From Moraxella bovis (GTDB taxonomy: Bacteria > Pseudomonadota > Gammaproteobacteria > Pseudomonadales > Moraxellaceae), in the NCBI RefSeq assembly GCF_002014975.1, contig NZ_MUXV01000005.1:18567-56735 (forward strand): DNA of 38,169 nucleotides. Direction: 5' to 3'. Below, piece after piece: positions 1-8,737 of the stretch. The notes under the pieces are model-generated. The model did no database searches and was not told where the DNA came from. It worked only from the letters and a program-made list of their open reading frames with translations. Both the position numbers and the translations under genes were made by a program. How positions within the stretch are numbered: the first letter of the stretch is position 1; each line of letters begins with the position of its first letter.

Positions 1-25
1 TCAGCATACTTTTTGGACTACTATC
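1..25. repeat. Right-hand end of a short inverted-repeat (MITE-like) element, cut by the window edge
   Basis: The first 25 bases match the right end of the complete copy at 26007-26138 with small differences: AGCATACTTTTT followed by GACTACTAYC. The rest of this copy lies outside the window. The window's other end (38152-38169) begins another copy in the same orientation, so both ends probably stop in repeats. Confidence 0.75.
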
Positions 26-114
26 AATATATTAAATATAAATAACATGAAAATGTAAATAATGATAAATTTATTGTATGATAAAAATAAAAACATTGCA
101 ATTAGGACGTGTCA

Positions 115-1233
115 TCACAGCCCCAGTTTGCGACGCAGACGTGACAAGAAACCGATTTTCTCTTGTTGTTCGGCGGTTGTTGGCTCAGGTCTTGGTTCAG
201 GCTCGCTCACAGGTGCGGACGCTGTGACTGTCACTGGTGCCACGGTCGATGTCTGCATGATGGTCGCATTCACGTTTTGGTAGTTATCATCCATCAAATG
301 CTGAGAAAGCAGTAGCGAGACAATCACTTTTTGGACGATAGGACGACCCAGTCCCGTGCGTGCCACAATCTCATCTACCGTGCGTGCTGTATCTTCTAAA
401 GCGACCATTGTCCGCAAGATAATGCGTCTGTCGGCATTATTATCAGGCTTTGCCCATGAACGAAGCTGATAGCGGGCATTGCCATCGATGAGTGGTAATA
501 ACTTCTCACCATTCGCCCATGCCATCTGATACAGCCACTGATTCATGTCGAGGGCTTGCTTAGGCTCGCCTGCCACACCGCCATACACACGCAGTCGCCA
601 TGTCGTCACGTCTGCCACTTTGGCACTTTTTAGCCATACCAGCTGGCGTGCCCCATCAATAACAGCCAACACCTCTCCATCTTGGGTCAGCTCAAATAAG
701 GACTTAGGACGAGCGTGCAACGTCTTAATCAAGTCTATCACGTCATCTAACTTTGATGTGGTAGACTGTGGCGATTGTGCTGTGTGAGCAGTTTGGGCTG
801 ACTGGCTGGTTTGATTCTCCTGATTAGTTCGGGTGCTTGTTTTGTCAGGCTCACCAGACGTGCTTGATTTTTGATAAGGCAGACCCTTTAATACATCCAC
901 TTTTTCATGAAGCCAGTCATTTAAGGCATTGATTTGTTTTAGGGGTAATACCAGTGAGTCGCCAGCGATACCACCATTACCTGTCAGGTTGCGACTGACG
1001 TATAAGATGGGTGTGCGTGGGTGCAATTCTATTAGTTTTTGCACGCTGGTAGAATTTTTAAAATCCTGATTAATGACATACAAATCAACCTCACCCATCT
1101 GAGCGGACACCCAATCCAAATCTACATCCAAACGCAATAGGACGCGCAAATATCCTTTAAAAGTAATTTGGTCAGCAGGGCTAACACCAACCATGGCAAT
1201 ACGCATGGCTTTTTTGCTATCAGTGCTCGTCAT
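115..1233 (-). CDS. Conserved hypothetical protein, receiver-like N-terminus and winged-helix-like C-terminus
   Basis: A 372-residue protein I cannot name. The start ATG is preceded by GAGAG at about 8 bases. The first ~80 residues read like a response-regulator receiver fold: a hydrophobic first strand (RIAMVGVSP), helix, then DLYVINQDF and PILYVSRN strands. A normal phospho-acceptor aspartate is not obvious. Residues ~125-165 are a Gln/Thr/Ser-rich linker. Residues ~170-290 form a folded domain, and a helix-turn-helix-like stretch follows (TVDEIVARTGLGRPIVQKVI). The tail is Pro/Glu-rich and then basic. This could be a degenerate regulator or a scaffold. It stands alone between a repeat end and a long non-coding gap. 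Confidence 0.7.
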   Translation of the reverse strand: MTSTDSKKAMRIAMVGVSPADQITFKGYLRVLLRLDVDLDWVSAQMGEVDLYVINQDFKNSTSVQKLIELHPRTPILYVSRNLTGNGGIAGDSLVLPLKQINALNDWLHEKVDVLKGLPYQKSSTSGEPDKTSTRTNQENQTSQSAQTAHTAQSPQSTTSKLDDVIDLIKTLHARPKSLFELTQDGEVLAVIDGARQLVWLKSAKVADVTTWRLRVYGGVAGEPKQALDMNQWLYQMAWANGEKLLPLIDGNARYQLRSWAKPDNNADRRIILRTMVALEDTARTVDEIVARTGLGRPIVQKVIVSLLLSQHLMDDNYQNVNATIMQTSTVAPVTVTASAPVSEPEPRPEPTTAEQQEKIGFLSRLRRKLGL

Positions 1234-1341
1234 GATTTACTCTCAACCAAAGCAATTGTTTGGAGATTATTGGTCTAAATTGCCTAACGCCATCGTCCTG
1301 ATATTTTTGACAAAGAAAATACAGCCAACAAAATTGAATTT

Positions 1342-1429
1342 TACTACGGAAACCGTTCGCCCTGAGCTTGTCGAAGGGTTGGTTTCCGTTATGGTTCGAC
1401 TTAGCTCACCATGAACGGAAACCGTAGTA
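1342..1429. repeat. 88-bp inverted-repeat element, Neisseria/Moraxella-type core
   Basis: The ends TACTACGGAAACCGTTC and GAACGGAAACCGTAGTA are near-perfect inverted repeats, with mismatches only in the AAA/TTT triplet. The interior carries the CCCTGAGCTTGTCGAAGGG core, which recurs as an interspersed repeat in several bacterial genomes. It resembles the GTTCG..CGAAC centre of the longer elements at 13759-13892 and 26007-26138, but its outer ends differ. Confidence 0.75.
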
Positions 1430-1482
1430 CTTTTTCATTTTGTAGAGTGTATCTGCTTAATTTTACAAGCAACCCGATACGC

Positions 1483-1516
1483 CATAAATCAATTTTTGAT
1501 TTATGTTTTTCTTTTA
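1483..1516 (+). terminator. Perfect hairpin followed by a T-rich tract
   Basis: Ten-base perfect arms (CATAAATCAA at 1483-1492 and its complement at 1496-1505) with a 3-base loop, followed on the plus strand by TTTTTCTTTT. It looks like an intrinsic terminator, but no plus-strand gene precedes it. It could end an unannotated small transcript. The stem is AT-rich and so weak. Confidence 0.4.
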
Positions 1517-1787
1517 TCCCAATATCACATTTAATTAATACGACCATCAGTGATAATTGTTGATTTTAAATAAATTTTAAAATTTAATAAAATACCATTA
1601 TCTAATATCGTGTTAAAAAATTTGGTATGGCAGTTAGAATAAGTGCTTTATTTTTATCCAAAATGAAATCGCTTCATGATGCCAATATCAATATAAAGTA
1701 ATTAGTTTACAAAATTAGGCACATTTAGCGGTTATTTTAGCATGAGACTACACCAAAACATTCATTTTAAATAAACAATTAAAGATA

Positions 1788-1820
1788 AATCAGCAAATTT
1801 AGGTTATTAATTTGCTGATT
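1788..1820. repeat. 12-bp perfect stem-loop in the non-coding gap
   Basis: Arms at 1788-1799 (AATCAGCAAATT) and 1809-1820 are perfectly complementary with a 9-base loop. A weak CTATTTT follows on the plus strand. No flanking gene would use it as a terminator. The function is unknown. Confidence 0.5.
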
Positions 1821-1890
1821 CTATTTTATAACATAATTTGGTTTACGGCTATACCAAACAGTAAAAATATTTTACCATTGAGCAATATTT

Positions 1891-1919
1891 TTATACCCAT
1901 AAAAATATTATGGGTATAA
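1891..1919. repeat. 11-bp perfect stem-loop in the non-coding gap
   Basis: TTATACCCATA (1891-1901) and its exact complement (1909-1919) flank a 7-base loop. It could be an operator-like palindrome or an RNA hairpin. It lies about 120 bases past the 3' end of the DUF4230 gene. Confidence 0.5.
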
Positions 1920-2039
1920 ATTAAGCATGTTTTGTGTATTATTTGGGCAAATTGATGATTTTATGAACACGTTTATCCATTTTATCAATTTGATGAAATG
2001 TTATTATTTAACATTTAAATGATTAAAAAACATACAAAT

Positions 2040-2717
2040 TCACACCCTACACGCCCCCACATCGCCATTGACCACCACAGTCGCCCCTGTCAAGGCAAAT
2101 AAACCCTTGATTTGTTCGGTGGCGTTATCGGTGGCAAGGGTCATGATGTCGCCTTGACACGCTTTTTTTAGCACTTCGGCTTTGGCAGAGATTTGGGCTT
2201 GATTTAAAATCTCAGGGTCATTATCCACCACGCCAAACAGCCCTGTTTTCCAGTCATAGACCTGCATGTCATCAAGGAACACCTCAAACACCTGCGATGG
2301 CGGGAGCGTTACCGTGATGTTGGCGTGCGGGGCAACTTTTGGGTCGGTCTGGGGATCAAAGGTAACTTGCACGTTGTCCGCCGTGATTTTACCCAAATCC
2401 ACGCCTGCCAAAACCCGCCCACGAGCAACAAACAGCCCCTTTTGCTCGTCCTGCCATAGCTTGTACCAATTGCCTTCTTTTTGGGCGGTAATGACCGTGT
2501 CCACGCCAAAAGCAACGGTATTTAGGCGAGCCATTTTTTGGATTTCGGTAACAACACCGTCTCGGCTAATGGCGGATACGGCAGGCTCTTCAGTCAATTT
2601 TAACGTCCAAAAAACCGCCAAAAACACAATCATCGCCATGACTGACACGATACAAAATAAGGTGAATTTATTGGCTTTTTTTACTTTGGGGGTAGTAAGT
2701 GGGGTGGATGTGGTCAT
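2040..2717 (-). CDS. DUF4230-type membrane-anchored protein
   Basis: I place the start at the ATG at 2717 (225 residues). It has a strong AAGGAGAG ribosome site 5-6 bases upstream, whereas the longer frame to 2759 has none. After ~17 cytoplasmic residues comes one membrane segment (FCIVSVMAMIVFLAVFWTL). An extracytoplasmic domain follows with the DUF4230 pattern: the VVTEIQKMARLNTVAFGVDT strand region, then alternating strands such as ITVTLPPSQVFEVFLDD. A Cys near each end of the last 60 residues (KKACQGD and GACRV) could form a disulphide. The function of the family is not established. The gene is single and divergent from proS. Confidence 0.75.
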   Translation of the reverse strand: MTTSTPLTTPKVKKANKFTLFCIVSVMAMIVFLAVFWTLKLTEEPAVSAISRDGVVTEIQKMARLNTVAFGVDTVITAQKEGNWYKLWQDEQKGLFVARGRVLAGVDLGKITADNVQVTFDPQTDPKVAPHANITVTLPPSQVFEVFLDDMQVYDWKTGLFGVVDNDPEILNQAQISAKAEVLKKACQGDIMTLATDNATEQIKGLFALTGATVVVNGDVGACRV

Positions 2718-2805
2718 AACTCTCCTTTTGAAAATGCAAATTGACGTAAAACAACTCATTTAATACCATAATAGGGACAATTTTAGCATTTATCAAAAAA
2801 ATTAC

Positions 2806-2838
2806 TTGCACTGTTACCAAAGTTTACTTTAATATAAT
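2806..2838 (+). promoter_or_regulatory. Candidate sigma70 promoter of proS
   Basis: TTGCAC at 2806-2811 is followed after 18 bases by TAATAT (2830-2835), which overlaps a perfect TATAAT at 2833-2838. This lies about 45 bases before the proS ATG, in the divergent gap with the DUF4230 gene. It is read by eye only. Confidence 0.4.
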
Positions 2839-2879
2839 ATGTTTTTACCAAATTTAAAATCAAACTTGCCGAGAATCTT

Positions 2880-4607
2880 ATGAAAGCCAGTCAATTTACC
2901 CTAGCCACCCTTCGCAACACCCCAAGCGATGCCGACATCATCTCCGCCCAGCTTATGATAAAAGCAGGTCTGATTCGCAAACTTGCCTCAGGCTTGTATG
3001 TGTGGATGCCAACGGGCTTACGTGTGCTAAAACAAGTGGAAAAAATCGTCCGTGAAGAAATGGAGCGTATCGGTGCCCAAGAGTTGCTCATGCCTGTCAC
3101 CCAACCTGCCGAACTATGGCAAGAGTCGGGACGTTGGGAAGACTATGGGGCGGAATTGCTTCGCTTTAAAGACCGTCATAGCCGTGATTTTGTACTAGGG
3201 CCTACCCACGAAGAAGTCATCACCGACATCGCTCGTGGCGAGCTAAAAAGCTACAAACAGCTCCCTGCCACTTATTATCAAATTCAAACCAAGTTTCGTG
3301 ATGAGATTCGCCCACGTTTTGGGGTGATGAGAGCTCGTGAATTTACCATGAAAGATGCGTATTCTTTTCATATCGACAAAGACAGCCTTGCCAAGACTTA
3401 TCAAGACTTTTATGAAGCATACAGTCGTATCTTTACCCGTTTGGGGCTTGATTTTAGGGCGGTGCAAGCGGACACGGGGTCTATTGGCGGATTTGCCAGT
3501 CATGAATTTCATGTATTAGCCGACAGTGGAGAAGACGACATTGCATTTAGCAGTGAGTCCGACTACTCGGCGAACGTGGAGCTTGCTGAAGCGGTCTGCC
3601 ACGACACACGTCAGCCCCCAAGTGAGCCACGCACGGACGTGGATACGCCAAATATGCCAACCTGTGAAGAAGTGGCGGAGCATTTGGGCATGGACTTGAC
3701 ACGCACGGTAAAAACGCTCATCGTCAAAGGCTCGTACTCGGAAGATACACCTGATATGCCAAAACTTGTCGCCCTTGTCTTGCGTGGCAACCACACCCTA
3801 AACGAGCTAAAAGCCGAGAAACTGCCCCAAATCAAAGCACCGCTAAAAATGGCAAGCGAAGATGAGATAAAAGAAGCTGGTCTCGTTAAGGGCTATATCA
3901 GTGTAGACTTGGCAAAATATGATATACCTGTCATCGCTGACAGAAGTGCATCCGTCATGGCGGATTTTGTGAGTGGGGCGAACATCGCCGACAAACACAC
4001 CACGGGCATGAACTGGGAGCGTGATGCGGTCTATGCAGATGTTGCCGACATTCGCAACGTGGTAGACGGCGACCCAAGCCCAGACGGTAAAGGCGTACTA
4101 CAAATCAAGCGTGGCATTGAAGTCGGACACATCTTTCAATTGGGCGATAAATATTCGCACGCCTTGGGCTGTACCGTCCTTGGTAAAGAAGGCAAGCCTG
4201 TTATGCTGATGATGGGCTGTTATGGCATTGGGGTTAGCCGTATCATCTCGGCAAGCCTAGAACAAAACCATGATGATAAGGGCTGTCTATGGGCGGACAC
4301 GCCAGACCCTGCCGATAATATCGCCCCATTCTATGTGGCGGTCGTCCCCATGAAATCCAAAGACGGCTCGGCAGAAGCCAAAGCGGACGAGCTGTATAGC
4401 ACCCTAAAAGCCAAAGGCGTAAACGTCCTATTAGACGACAGAGACGAGCGGGCGGGCGTGAAATTTGCCGACTTAGAGCTCATCGGTGTCCCTCATCGTA
4501 TCGTGGTGTCCGAGCGTAACCTTGCCGATGGCAAATATGAATACGCCAAGCGTGGGTGTGATGATAAGGAGCTGTTAGGGCTTGATGAAGTGCTTGCAAA
4601 ATTCTAA
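2880..4607 (+). CDS. proS: Prolyl-tRNA synthetase
   Basis: A 575-residue class II aminoacyl-tRNA synthetase that charges tRNA-Pro with proline in the cytoplasm. The length and layout fit the bacterial type with an editing insertion. The N-terminal catalytic part runs from MKASQF with the typical [15 protein letters not shown]. Motif 2 is in the [26 protein letters not shown] region near residues 139-164. The insertion (editing) domain is at about 225-390. Motif 3 is CYGIGVSRI near 445-455. The anticodon-binding domain ([16 protein letters not shown] and onward) fills the last ~110 residues. The start has no strong Shine-Dalgarno but begins the conserved region. A terminator follows at 4625-4656. 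Confidence 0.97.
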   Translation: MKASQFTLATLRNTPSDADIISAQLMIKAGLIRKLASGLYVWMPTGLRVLKQVEKIVREEMERIGAQELLMPVTQPAELWQESGRWEDYGAELLRFKDRHSRDFVLGPTHEEVITDIARGELKSYKQLPATYYQIQTKFRDEIRPRFGVMRAREFTMKDAYSFHIDKDSLAKTYQDFYEAYSRIFTRLGLDFRAVQADTGSIGGFASHEFHVLADSGEDDIAFSSESDYSANVELAEAVCHDTRQPPSEPRTDVDTPNMPTCEEVAEHLGMDLTRTVKTLIVKGSYSEDTPDMPKLVALVLRGNHTLNELKAEKLPQIKAPLKMASEDEIKEAGLVKGYISVDLAKYDIPVIADRSASVMADFVSGANIADKHTTGMNWERDAVYADVADIRNVVDGDPSPDGKGVLQIKRGIEVGHIFQLGDKYSHALGCTVLGKEGKPVMLMMGCYGIGVSRIISASLEQNHDDKGCLWADTPDPADNIAPFYVAVVPMKSKDGSAEAKADELYSTLKAKGVNVLLDDRDERAGVKFADLELIGVPHRIVVSERNLADGKYEYAKRGCDDKELLGLDEVLAKF

Positions 4608-4624
4608 TACTTGCTTTGACTTTT

Positions 4625-4656
4625 AAAAAGGCAGACCATGCGGTTTGTCTTTTTTT
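4625..4656 (+). terminator. Intrinsic terminator of proS
   Basis: AAAAAGGCAGAC (4625-4636) pairs with GTTTGTCTTTTT (from 4643) across a 6-base loop, with two G-U pairs. A run of seven Ts follows. It starts 18 bases after the proS stop codon. Confidence 0.75.
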
Positions 4657-4734
4657 CATTCATGTTCATCCATAACAGCTCTTGATTTTTTAAATCACTT
4701 TGCGTAAGATAAAGCTTTTTTATCAGGAGACATC

Positions 4735-6882
4735 ATGGAACGCCGTCAATTTTTACAATTAGGAATCGGTAGTTTATTTACCCTAAGTCTACCCAAGTTT
4801 GGCATGGCACACCCCCTACCCTTAGATTTACCCACCACTTTACAAGACAACCCCCTACTGCATTTTGACGGCTTGCCGAGCTTTGGGGCGGTTGAGATTT
4901 CGCACATCACGCCTGCCATTGACTTTTTATTAAAACACAACAAAGACGTGGTCAAGCGTGTCTGCACCCAAAAGAGCATAACATGGGATAACTTCTACGC
5001 CCCGATAGAAGACGCTCAAAACAAACTAGACCGTGTGTGGGGCGTGGTCGCTCACTTGCATTCGGTCAAAAACTCAGATGCCCTGCGAGCGGTGTATCAA
5101 GACATCACCAAAAGCACAAGCGACTATGAGTCGTGGTTTGGTATGTATCGCCCTTTATATGAAGGCTTTAAAAAACTTGCCAAAAGCGATGCGTTTAAAA
5201 CCTACACCCAAGCCCAACAAAAAGCGATAAACGATGCCTTGCTGGATTTTAAACTCTCGGGCGTGGCATTGACAGGCGACAAAGCCGAACGTTATACCCA
5301 AGTGGTCACTCGTTTATCCGAACTATCCACCCAATTTAGCAACAACGTACTAGATGCCGACATGGGCTGGGAGCTTGTCATTGATGACAAAGCCAAGCTG
5401 TCAGGGCTTAGCGGCATTGCCCTACAAAAAGCAGAGCAATCCTCCAAATCCAAAGACAAAACAGGCTACCGTTTTGGGCTGGACGTGCCAAGCTATCTGA
5501 CAATCACCACCTACGCCGATGACAGAGAGCTACGCAAACAAATGTACGAAGCCTATCGCACTCGTGCGTCCGACAAAGGTCAAAATGCCGACAAATGGGA
5601 CAACACCCCTATTATCAACGAACTCATTGATTTGCGGCTTGAGCTTGCCCAGCTACTCGGCTACAAAAACTACGCCCAATATGTGCTTGCCAAACGCATG
5701 GCAAAAGACACCGATGAAGTATTGGGCTTTTTAAAAGATTTGCTTGCCAAAACTCGCCCCACCGCCAAAAAACAAATGCAGGATTTGCAAAAATACGGAC
5801 GTGATATTGGCGTGCTAGGTCAAGATGATAAGATTGAGCCGTGGGATTTTGCCTATTTGTCCGAAAAGCAAAAGCAAGCACTTTATGACATTGACAAAGA
5901 AGCCTTACGGGCATATTTCCCTGTGGATAAAGTGTTAGACGGCATGTTTGAAGTCACTCGCCGTCTGTTTGGCGTGGACGTGCGTGAAAAAACAGGCGTA
6001 TCCTTGCCCCACCCCGACACTCGCTTTTTTGAGCTGTATCAAGACGGCAAACACATCGCATCATTTTATCTGGATTTATTTGCTCGTGAAAACAAGCATG
6101 GTGGTGCGTGGCATAGCACAGCGATTGGGCATTTTAAAAAATCCACTGGCGACACCCAAAAACCTGTCTCCATGCTCGTGTGCAACTTTGGCGGAGCAAC
6201 CGGGGACAAACCCGCCTTACTACTACATAGCGAAGTAGAAACGCTGTTTCATGAGTTCGGGCATGGCTTACATCATATGCTCACGCAGGTAGACGTGCTT
6301 GCCCTGTCGGGTACTCGTGTGCCAAGAGATGCGGTAGAGTTCCCAAGCCAAATGCTAGAAAACTGGACGTGGGATAAAGACGTGCTTGCCCTTATCTCGG
6401 CTCATTATGAGACAGGCGAACCTATTGCCATGGACATGGTTCAAAAAATGCAAACCGCCAAAAACCATCTATCGGCAACTTCTATCGTCCGCCAGTTAGA
6501 GTACGCCCTATTTGATTTTCGTTTGCACGTTGAACATAAACAAGGCGACAAAAAAACACTTTCTCGCCTGCGTGATGACATTCGCCAAAACGTCTCGGTA
6601 CTGGGCGAACCTGACTGGGTGCGTATGGCTCACAGCTTTAACCACATTTTTTCAGGCGGTTATTCGGCAGGGTATTATAGCTATCTGTGGTCGGAAGTGT
6701 TGGCAAGCGATGCCTTTACTCGCTTTGAGAATGAAGGGCTGTTTAACCAACAAACAGGACAAGATTTTATCAATGCCATTTTGTCCCAAGGCGGTGCTGA
6801 TGAGCCGATGAGATTGTTTGAGCGGTTTATGGGTCGCAAACCCAAAAACGATGCTCTGTTAAAGGCTCGTGGGATTGGCTAG
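4735..6882 (+). CDS. M3-family oligopeptidase with a Tat signal peptide
   Basis: A 715-residue zinc metallopeptidase of the oligopeptidase A / dipeptidyl carboxypeptidase family (M3), which cleaves short peptides. The zinc site is H506-E-F-G-H510, with the third ligand E535 exactly 25 residues after H510 in AVEFPSQMLENW. The family C-terminal signature FSGGYSAGYYSYLWSEVLASD is present. The start has AGGAGA 4 bases before the ATG. The N-terminus ERRQFLQLGIGSLFTLSLPKFGMA is a good twin-arginine signal: RRxFL, a hydrophobic core, then a small-residue cleavage site. This implies export of the folded enzyme to the periplasm, whereas E. coli OpdA is cytoplasmic. The stop codon TAG is also the first three bases of a repeat element. 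Confidence 0.92.
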   Translation: MERRQFLQLGIGSLFTLSLPKFGMAHPLPLDLPTTLQDNPLLHFDGLPSFGAVEISHITPAIDFLLKHNKDVVKRVCTQKSITWDNFYAPIEDAQNKLDRVWGVVAHLHSVKNSDALRAVYQDITKSTSDYESWFGMYRPLYEGFKKLAKSDAFKTYTQAQQKAINDALLDFKLSGVALTGDKAERYTQVVTRLSELSTQFSNNVLDADMGWELVIDDKAKLSGLSGIALQKAEQSSKSKDKTGYRFGLDVPSYLTITTYADDRELRKQMYEAYRTRASDKGQNADKWDNTPIINELIDLRLELAQLLGYKNYAQYVLAKRMAKDTDEVLGFLKDLLAKTRPTAKKQMQDLQKYGRDIGVLGQDDKIEPWDFAYLSEKQKQALYDIDKEALRAYFPVDKVLDGMFEVTRRLFGVDVREKTGVSLPHPDTRFFELYQDGKHIASFYLDLFARENKHGGAWHSTAIGHFKKSTGDTQKPVSMLVCNFGGATGDKPALLLHSEVETLFHEFGHGLHHMLTQVDVLALSGTRVPRDAVEFPSQMLENWTWDKDVLALISAHYETGEPIAMDMVQKMQTAKNHLSATSIVRQLEYALFDFRLHVEHKQGDKKTLSRLRDDIRQNVSVLGEPDWVRMAHSFNHIFSGGYSAGYYSYLWSEVLASDAFTRFENEGLFNQQTGQDFINAILSQGGADEPMRLFERFMGRKPKNDALLKARGIG

Positions 6883-6987
6883 GGCGTGCCTGTCATTGAT
6901 AACATTTTTATAAAATAAGATGAAAATTTAACGTTTTAATCCATTTTTGCATGAAAAATTGCAAATACCAAAGGCAGGCACGCCCTA
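6880..6987. repeat. 108-bp element with 13-bp perfect terminal inverted repeats
   Basis: TAGGGCGTGCCTG (6880-6892) and its exact reverse complement (6975-6987) bound an AT-rich non-coding core. The left terminus contains the stop codon of the M3 peptidase gene. The right-hand sequence AGGCACGCCCTA plus AATAAA recurs at 24511-24522. The element is too small to carry a transposase, so it looks like a miniature inverted-repeat element. Confidence 0.7.
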
Positions 6988-6988
6988 A

Positions 6989-7020
6989 TAAATAAACCCT
7001 GTGATTGCAGGGTTTATTTA
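6989..7020. terminator. Bidirectional terminator between the M3 peptidase and queF
   Basis: Thirteen-base perfect arms (TAAATAAACCCTG at 6989-7001 and its complement at 7008-7020) with a 6-base loop and A/T runs on both sides. It lies between convergent genes, immediately next to the inverted-repeat element, and ends just before the queF stop codon. Confidence 0.75.
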
Positions 7021-7028
7021 TATTTATG

Positions 7029-7886
7029 CTATTGACGAATAAGTCGTTTAATTTGCCCTTTATCCGTATTAAATACCCGCACAGGGTTAATGTCAATCCC
7101 GCCACGTCTTGTATAATTCGCCAGCACCTTTAAAGAGACTGGCTTAAAATACGTCATCATGTCGGCAAATATTCGCTCTACGCATTGCTCATGAAAGCCA
7201 TTGTGCTGTCTAAATGATAAAATATATTTTAAAAATTCGCCAAAATCCAAATCGTATTCGCTCGTCATTTCAATTTGCACCACCCCCCAGTCAGGCTGAT
7301 TGGTAACAGGGCAATTTGAACGCAACAGATTGCTATAAAATTGATAAGTTGCCAGTTCGCCTTTTTTGGCATTTTTTAAAAATTTGCTATCAATATCATC
7401 GCTTAAAACAATCTCATCAGATAAATGATTTAAGACATCATCAATACAAATGCCGATTGGTTTTGCAATGGTTAATTCATCGCTATCTAATCCGATAATC
7501 TCCACGCCCACATCAGCACCCACGCAGATAGATAAATCTTTTTGTAAAGTGGTTTTTAATTCATCAATACTGCTAAATTTAGTAAAGTTTAAGCTATTCA
7601 GATATAGCTTTAAGGATTTGGATTCCACGATATTTGGCGAATTGGCAGGAATGGTAAAACGAGCCATTGCCACTTGTGAAATGCCAATCGGATTTAGCCA
7701 TGACAATTCAAAGGCTTGCCAAATATCCACGCCATTTTTTAATTCATCATGATAATTATTAAAATCAAATCCCACATCTTTTAAAATCTCATCTCGTCCG
7801 ATTTGCCGAGAAATGGGATGTAAAATGGTGGGGTCATAAGTTTTTGAATAAGTGGTGCTTTCGCCTAGTACGCCGTGAATACTCAT
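7029..7886 (-). CDS. queF: NADPH-dependent 7-cyano-7-deazaguanine reductase (QueF)
   Basis: QueF reduces preQ0 to preQ1 in queuosine synthesis. The 285-residue length fits the long two-domain (E. coli type, YqcD-like) subfamily. Residues 87-91 (VESKS) match the substrate and NADPH-binding motif, in VESKSLKLYLNSLN. C192 in SNCPVTNQPDWG is the catalytic thiol that forms the thioimide adduct. The FHEQCVERIF segment near 233-242 is also typical. The gene starts at an ATG with AAAGGC upstream. No preQ1 riboswitch is visible before it. A palindromic repeat lies in its upstream gap. Other queuosine genes are not in the window. Confidence 0.95.
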   Translation of the reverse strand: MSIHGVLGESTTYSKTYDPTILHPISRQIGRDEILKDVGFDFNNYHDELKNGVDIWQAFELSWLNPIGISQVAMARFTIPANSPNIVESKSLKLYLNSLNFTKFSSIDELKTTLQKDLSICVGADVGVEIIGLDSDELTIAKPIGICIDDVLNHLSDEIVLSDDIDSKFLKNAKKGELATYQFYSNLLRSNCPVTNQPDWGVVQIEMTSEYDLDFGEFLKYILSFRQHNGFHEQCVERIFADMMTYFKPVSLKVLANYTRRGGIDINPVRVFNTDKGQIKRLIRQ

Positions 7887-7920
7887 TTGTGTTTGCCTTT
7901 TGATTTATCTTTTATTATAG

Positions 7921-7971
7921 TGGGCAAATTGCAATTCACCCCTACAAATTTAAATTTAATATTAAATTAAG
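7921..7971. repeat. Palindromic REP-like repeat, copy 1
   Basis: GGGCAAATTGCAATTCACCCC (7922-7942) is a near-perfect palindrome, followed by CTACA and then a TTTAAATTTAATATTAAATTAAG tail shared in pattern with 30621-30670. It sits upstream of queF and downstream of the ABC permease. It may be a small interspersed repeat or act as a weak terminator. Confidence 0.6.
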
Positions 7972-8737
7972 AAAGCCGAATTCTTTTACCGTCTTTTAAT
8001 ATTTTATATGCCACGCCATAAAACACCGCACAAAATATCAAAATCGCCAATAACGAATAACCGACATTGACATCAGAATGCCCCAATATGCCATAACGAA
8101 AGGCATTGACCATATAAACAATGGGGTTAAGTAGAGATAAATTTTGCCAAAATGGCGATAAGTTTTCTAACGAATAAAACACCCCGCCCAAATAAGTCAA
8201 AGGCGTTAAAATAAAACTTGGCACAATAGAAATATCATCAAATGAGCGGGCAAATACCCCATTGATAAAACCGCCCAATGAAAATAGCACGGACGTGCCA
8301 ATAATGGTAATCAGCATGATTGGCAAATTACTAATGCTTAATTGAGTAAAAAATAACGCCACAATACTGACAATTAACGCAATGGCAAGCCCACGAAATA
8401 CGCCACCGCCCACATAGCCCAATAATATGGCGTGCTTGGATATGGGCGACACCAGCATTTCATCAATACTGCCGTGAAATTTGGTGCTAAAAAATGATGA
8501 TACAACATTAGAATAACTGTTGGTAATGACCGACATCATAATCAAACCGGGCACGATAAACTGCATATAGCTCACCCCGCCCATTTCTCCGACACGAGAG
8601 CCAATCATTTGCCCAAATATCACAAAATACAGCGTCATGGTAATGACAGGCGGTAATAAGGTTTGGGGCCAAATACGAACAATGCGTTTAATCTCTTTAA
8701 ATAATAGGGTGTTAAAAGCAGTTAATTGATTATTCAT
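7967..8737 (-). CDS. yadH: ABC-2 type transporter permease, YadH-like
   Basis: Membrane subunit of an ABC exporter. I choose the ATG at 8737 (256 residues, MNNQLTAFN), which has GGGGA 5 bases upstream and overlaps the ATPase stop by 8 bases. The frame can extend 4 codons further. The sequence is very close in pattern to E. coli YadH: RIWPQTLLPPVITMTLYFVIFG, YMQFIVPGLIMMSVITN, and the GVFARSFDDISIVPSFIL / LTPLTYLGGVFYSL signature of ABC-2 permeases. Six hydrophobic segments are expected. The substrate is unknown. It forms a two-gene unit with the ATPase just upstream. Confidence 0.92.
   Translation of the reverse strand: MNNQLTAFNTLLFKEIKRIVRIWPQTLLPPVITMTLYFVIFGQMIGSRVGEMGGVSYMQFIVPGLIMMSVITNSYSNVVSSFFSTKFHGSIDEMLVSPISKHAILLGYVGGGVFRGLAIALIVSIVALFFTQLSISNLPIMLITIIGTSVLFSLGGFINGVFARSFDDISIVPSFILTPLTYLGGVFYSLENLSPFWQNLSLLNPIVYMVNAFRYGILGHSDVNVGYSLLAILIFCAVFYGVAYKILKDGKRIRLS

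Larger units (their letters stand above)
1234..2039. other. Non-coding AT-rich gap of about 800 bp with one repeat element and three perfect stem-loops
   Basis: No convincing reading frame occurs on either strand. The gap holds an 88-bp inverted-repeat element (1342-1429) and three perfect hairpins (1483-1505, 1788-1820, 1891-1919), listed separately. The rest is AT-rich and featureless to me. It may hold a small RNA or be the remains of a decayed gene. Confidence 0.6.

Noticed and set aside
7887..7966. A preQ1 riboswitch upstream of queF
   Set aside because: The 80 bases before queF show no C-rich hairpin plus A-rich tail of the preQ1 type, only the palindromic repeat.
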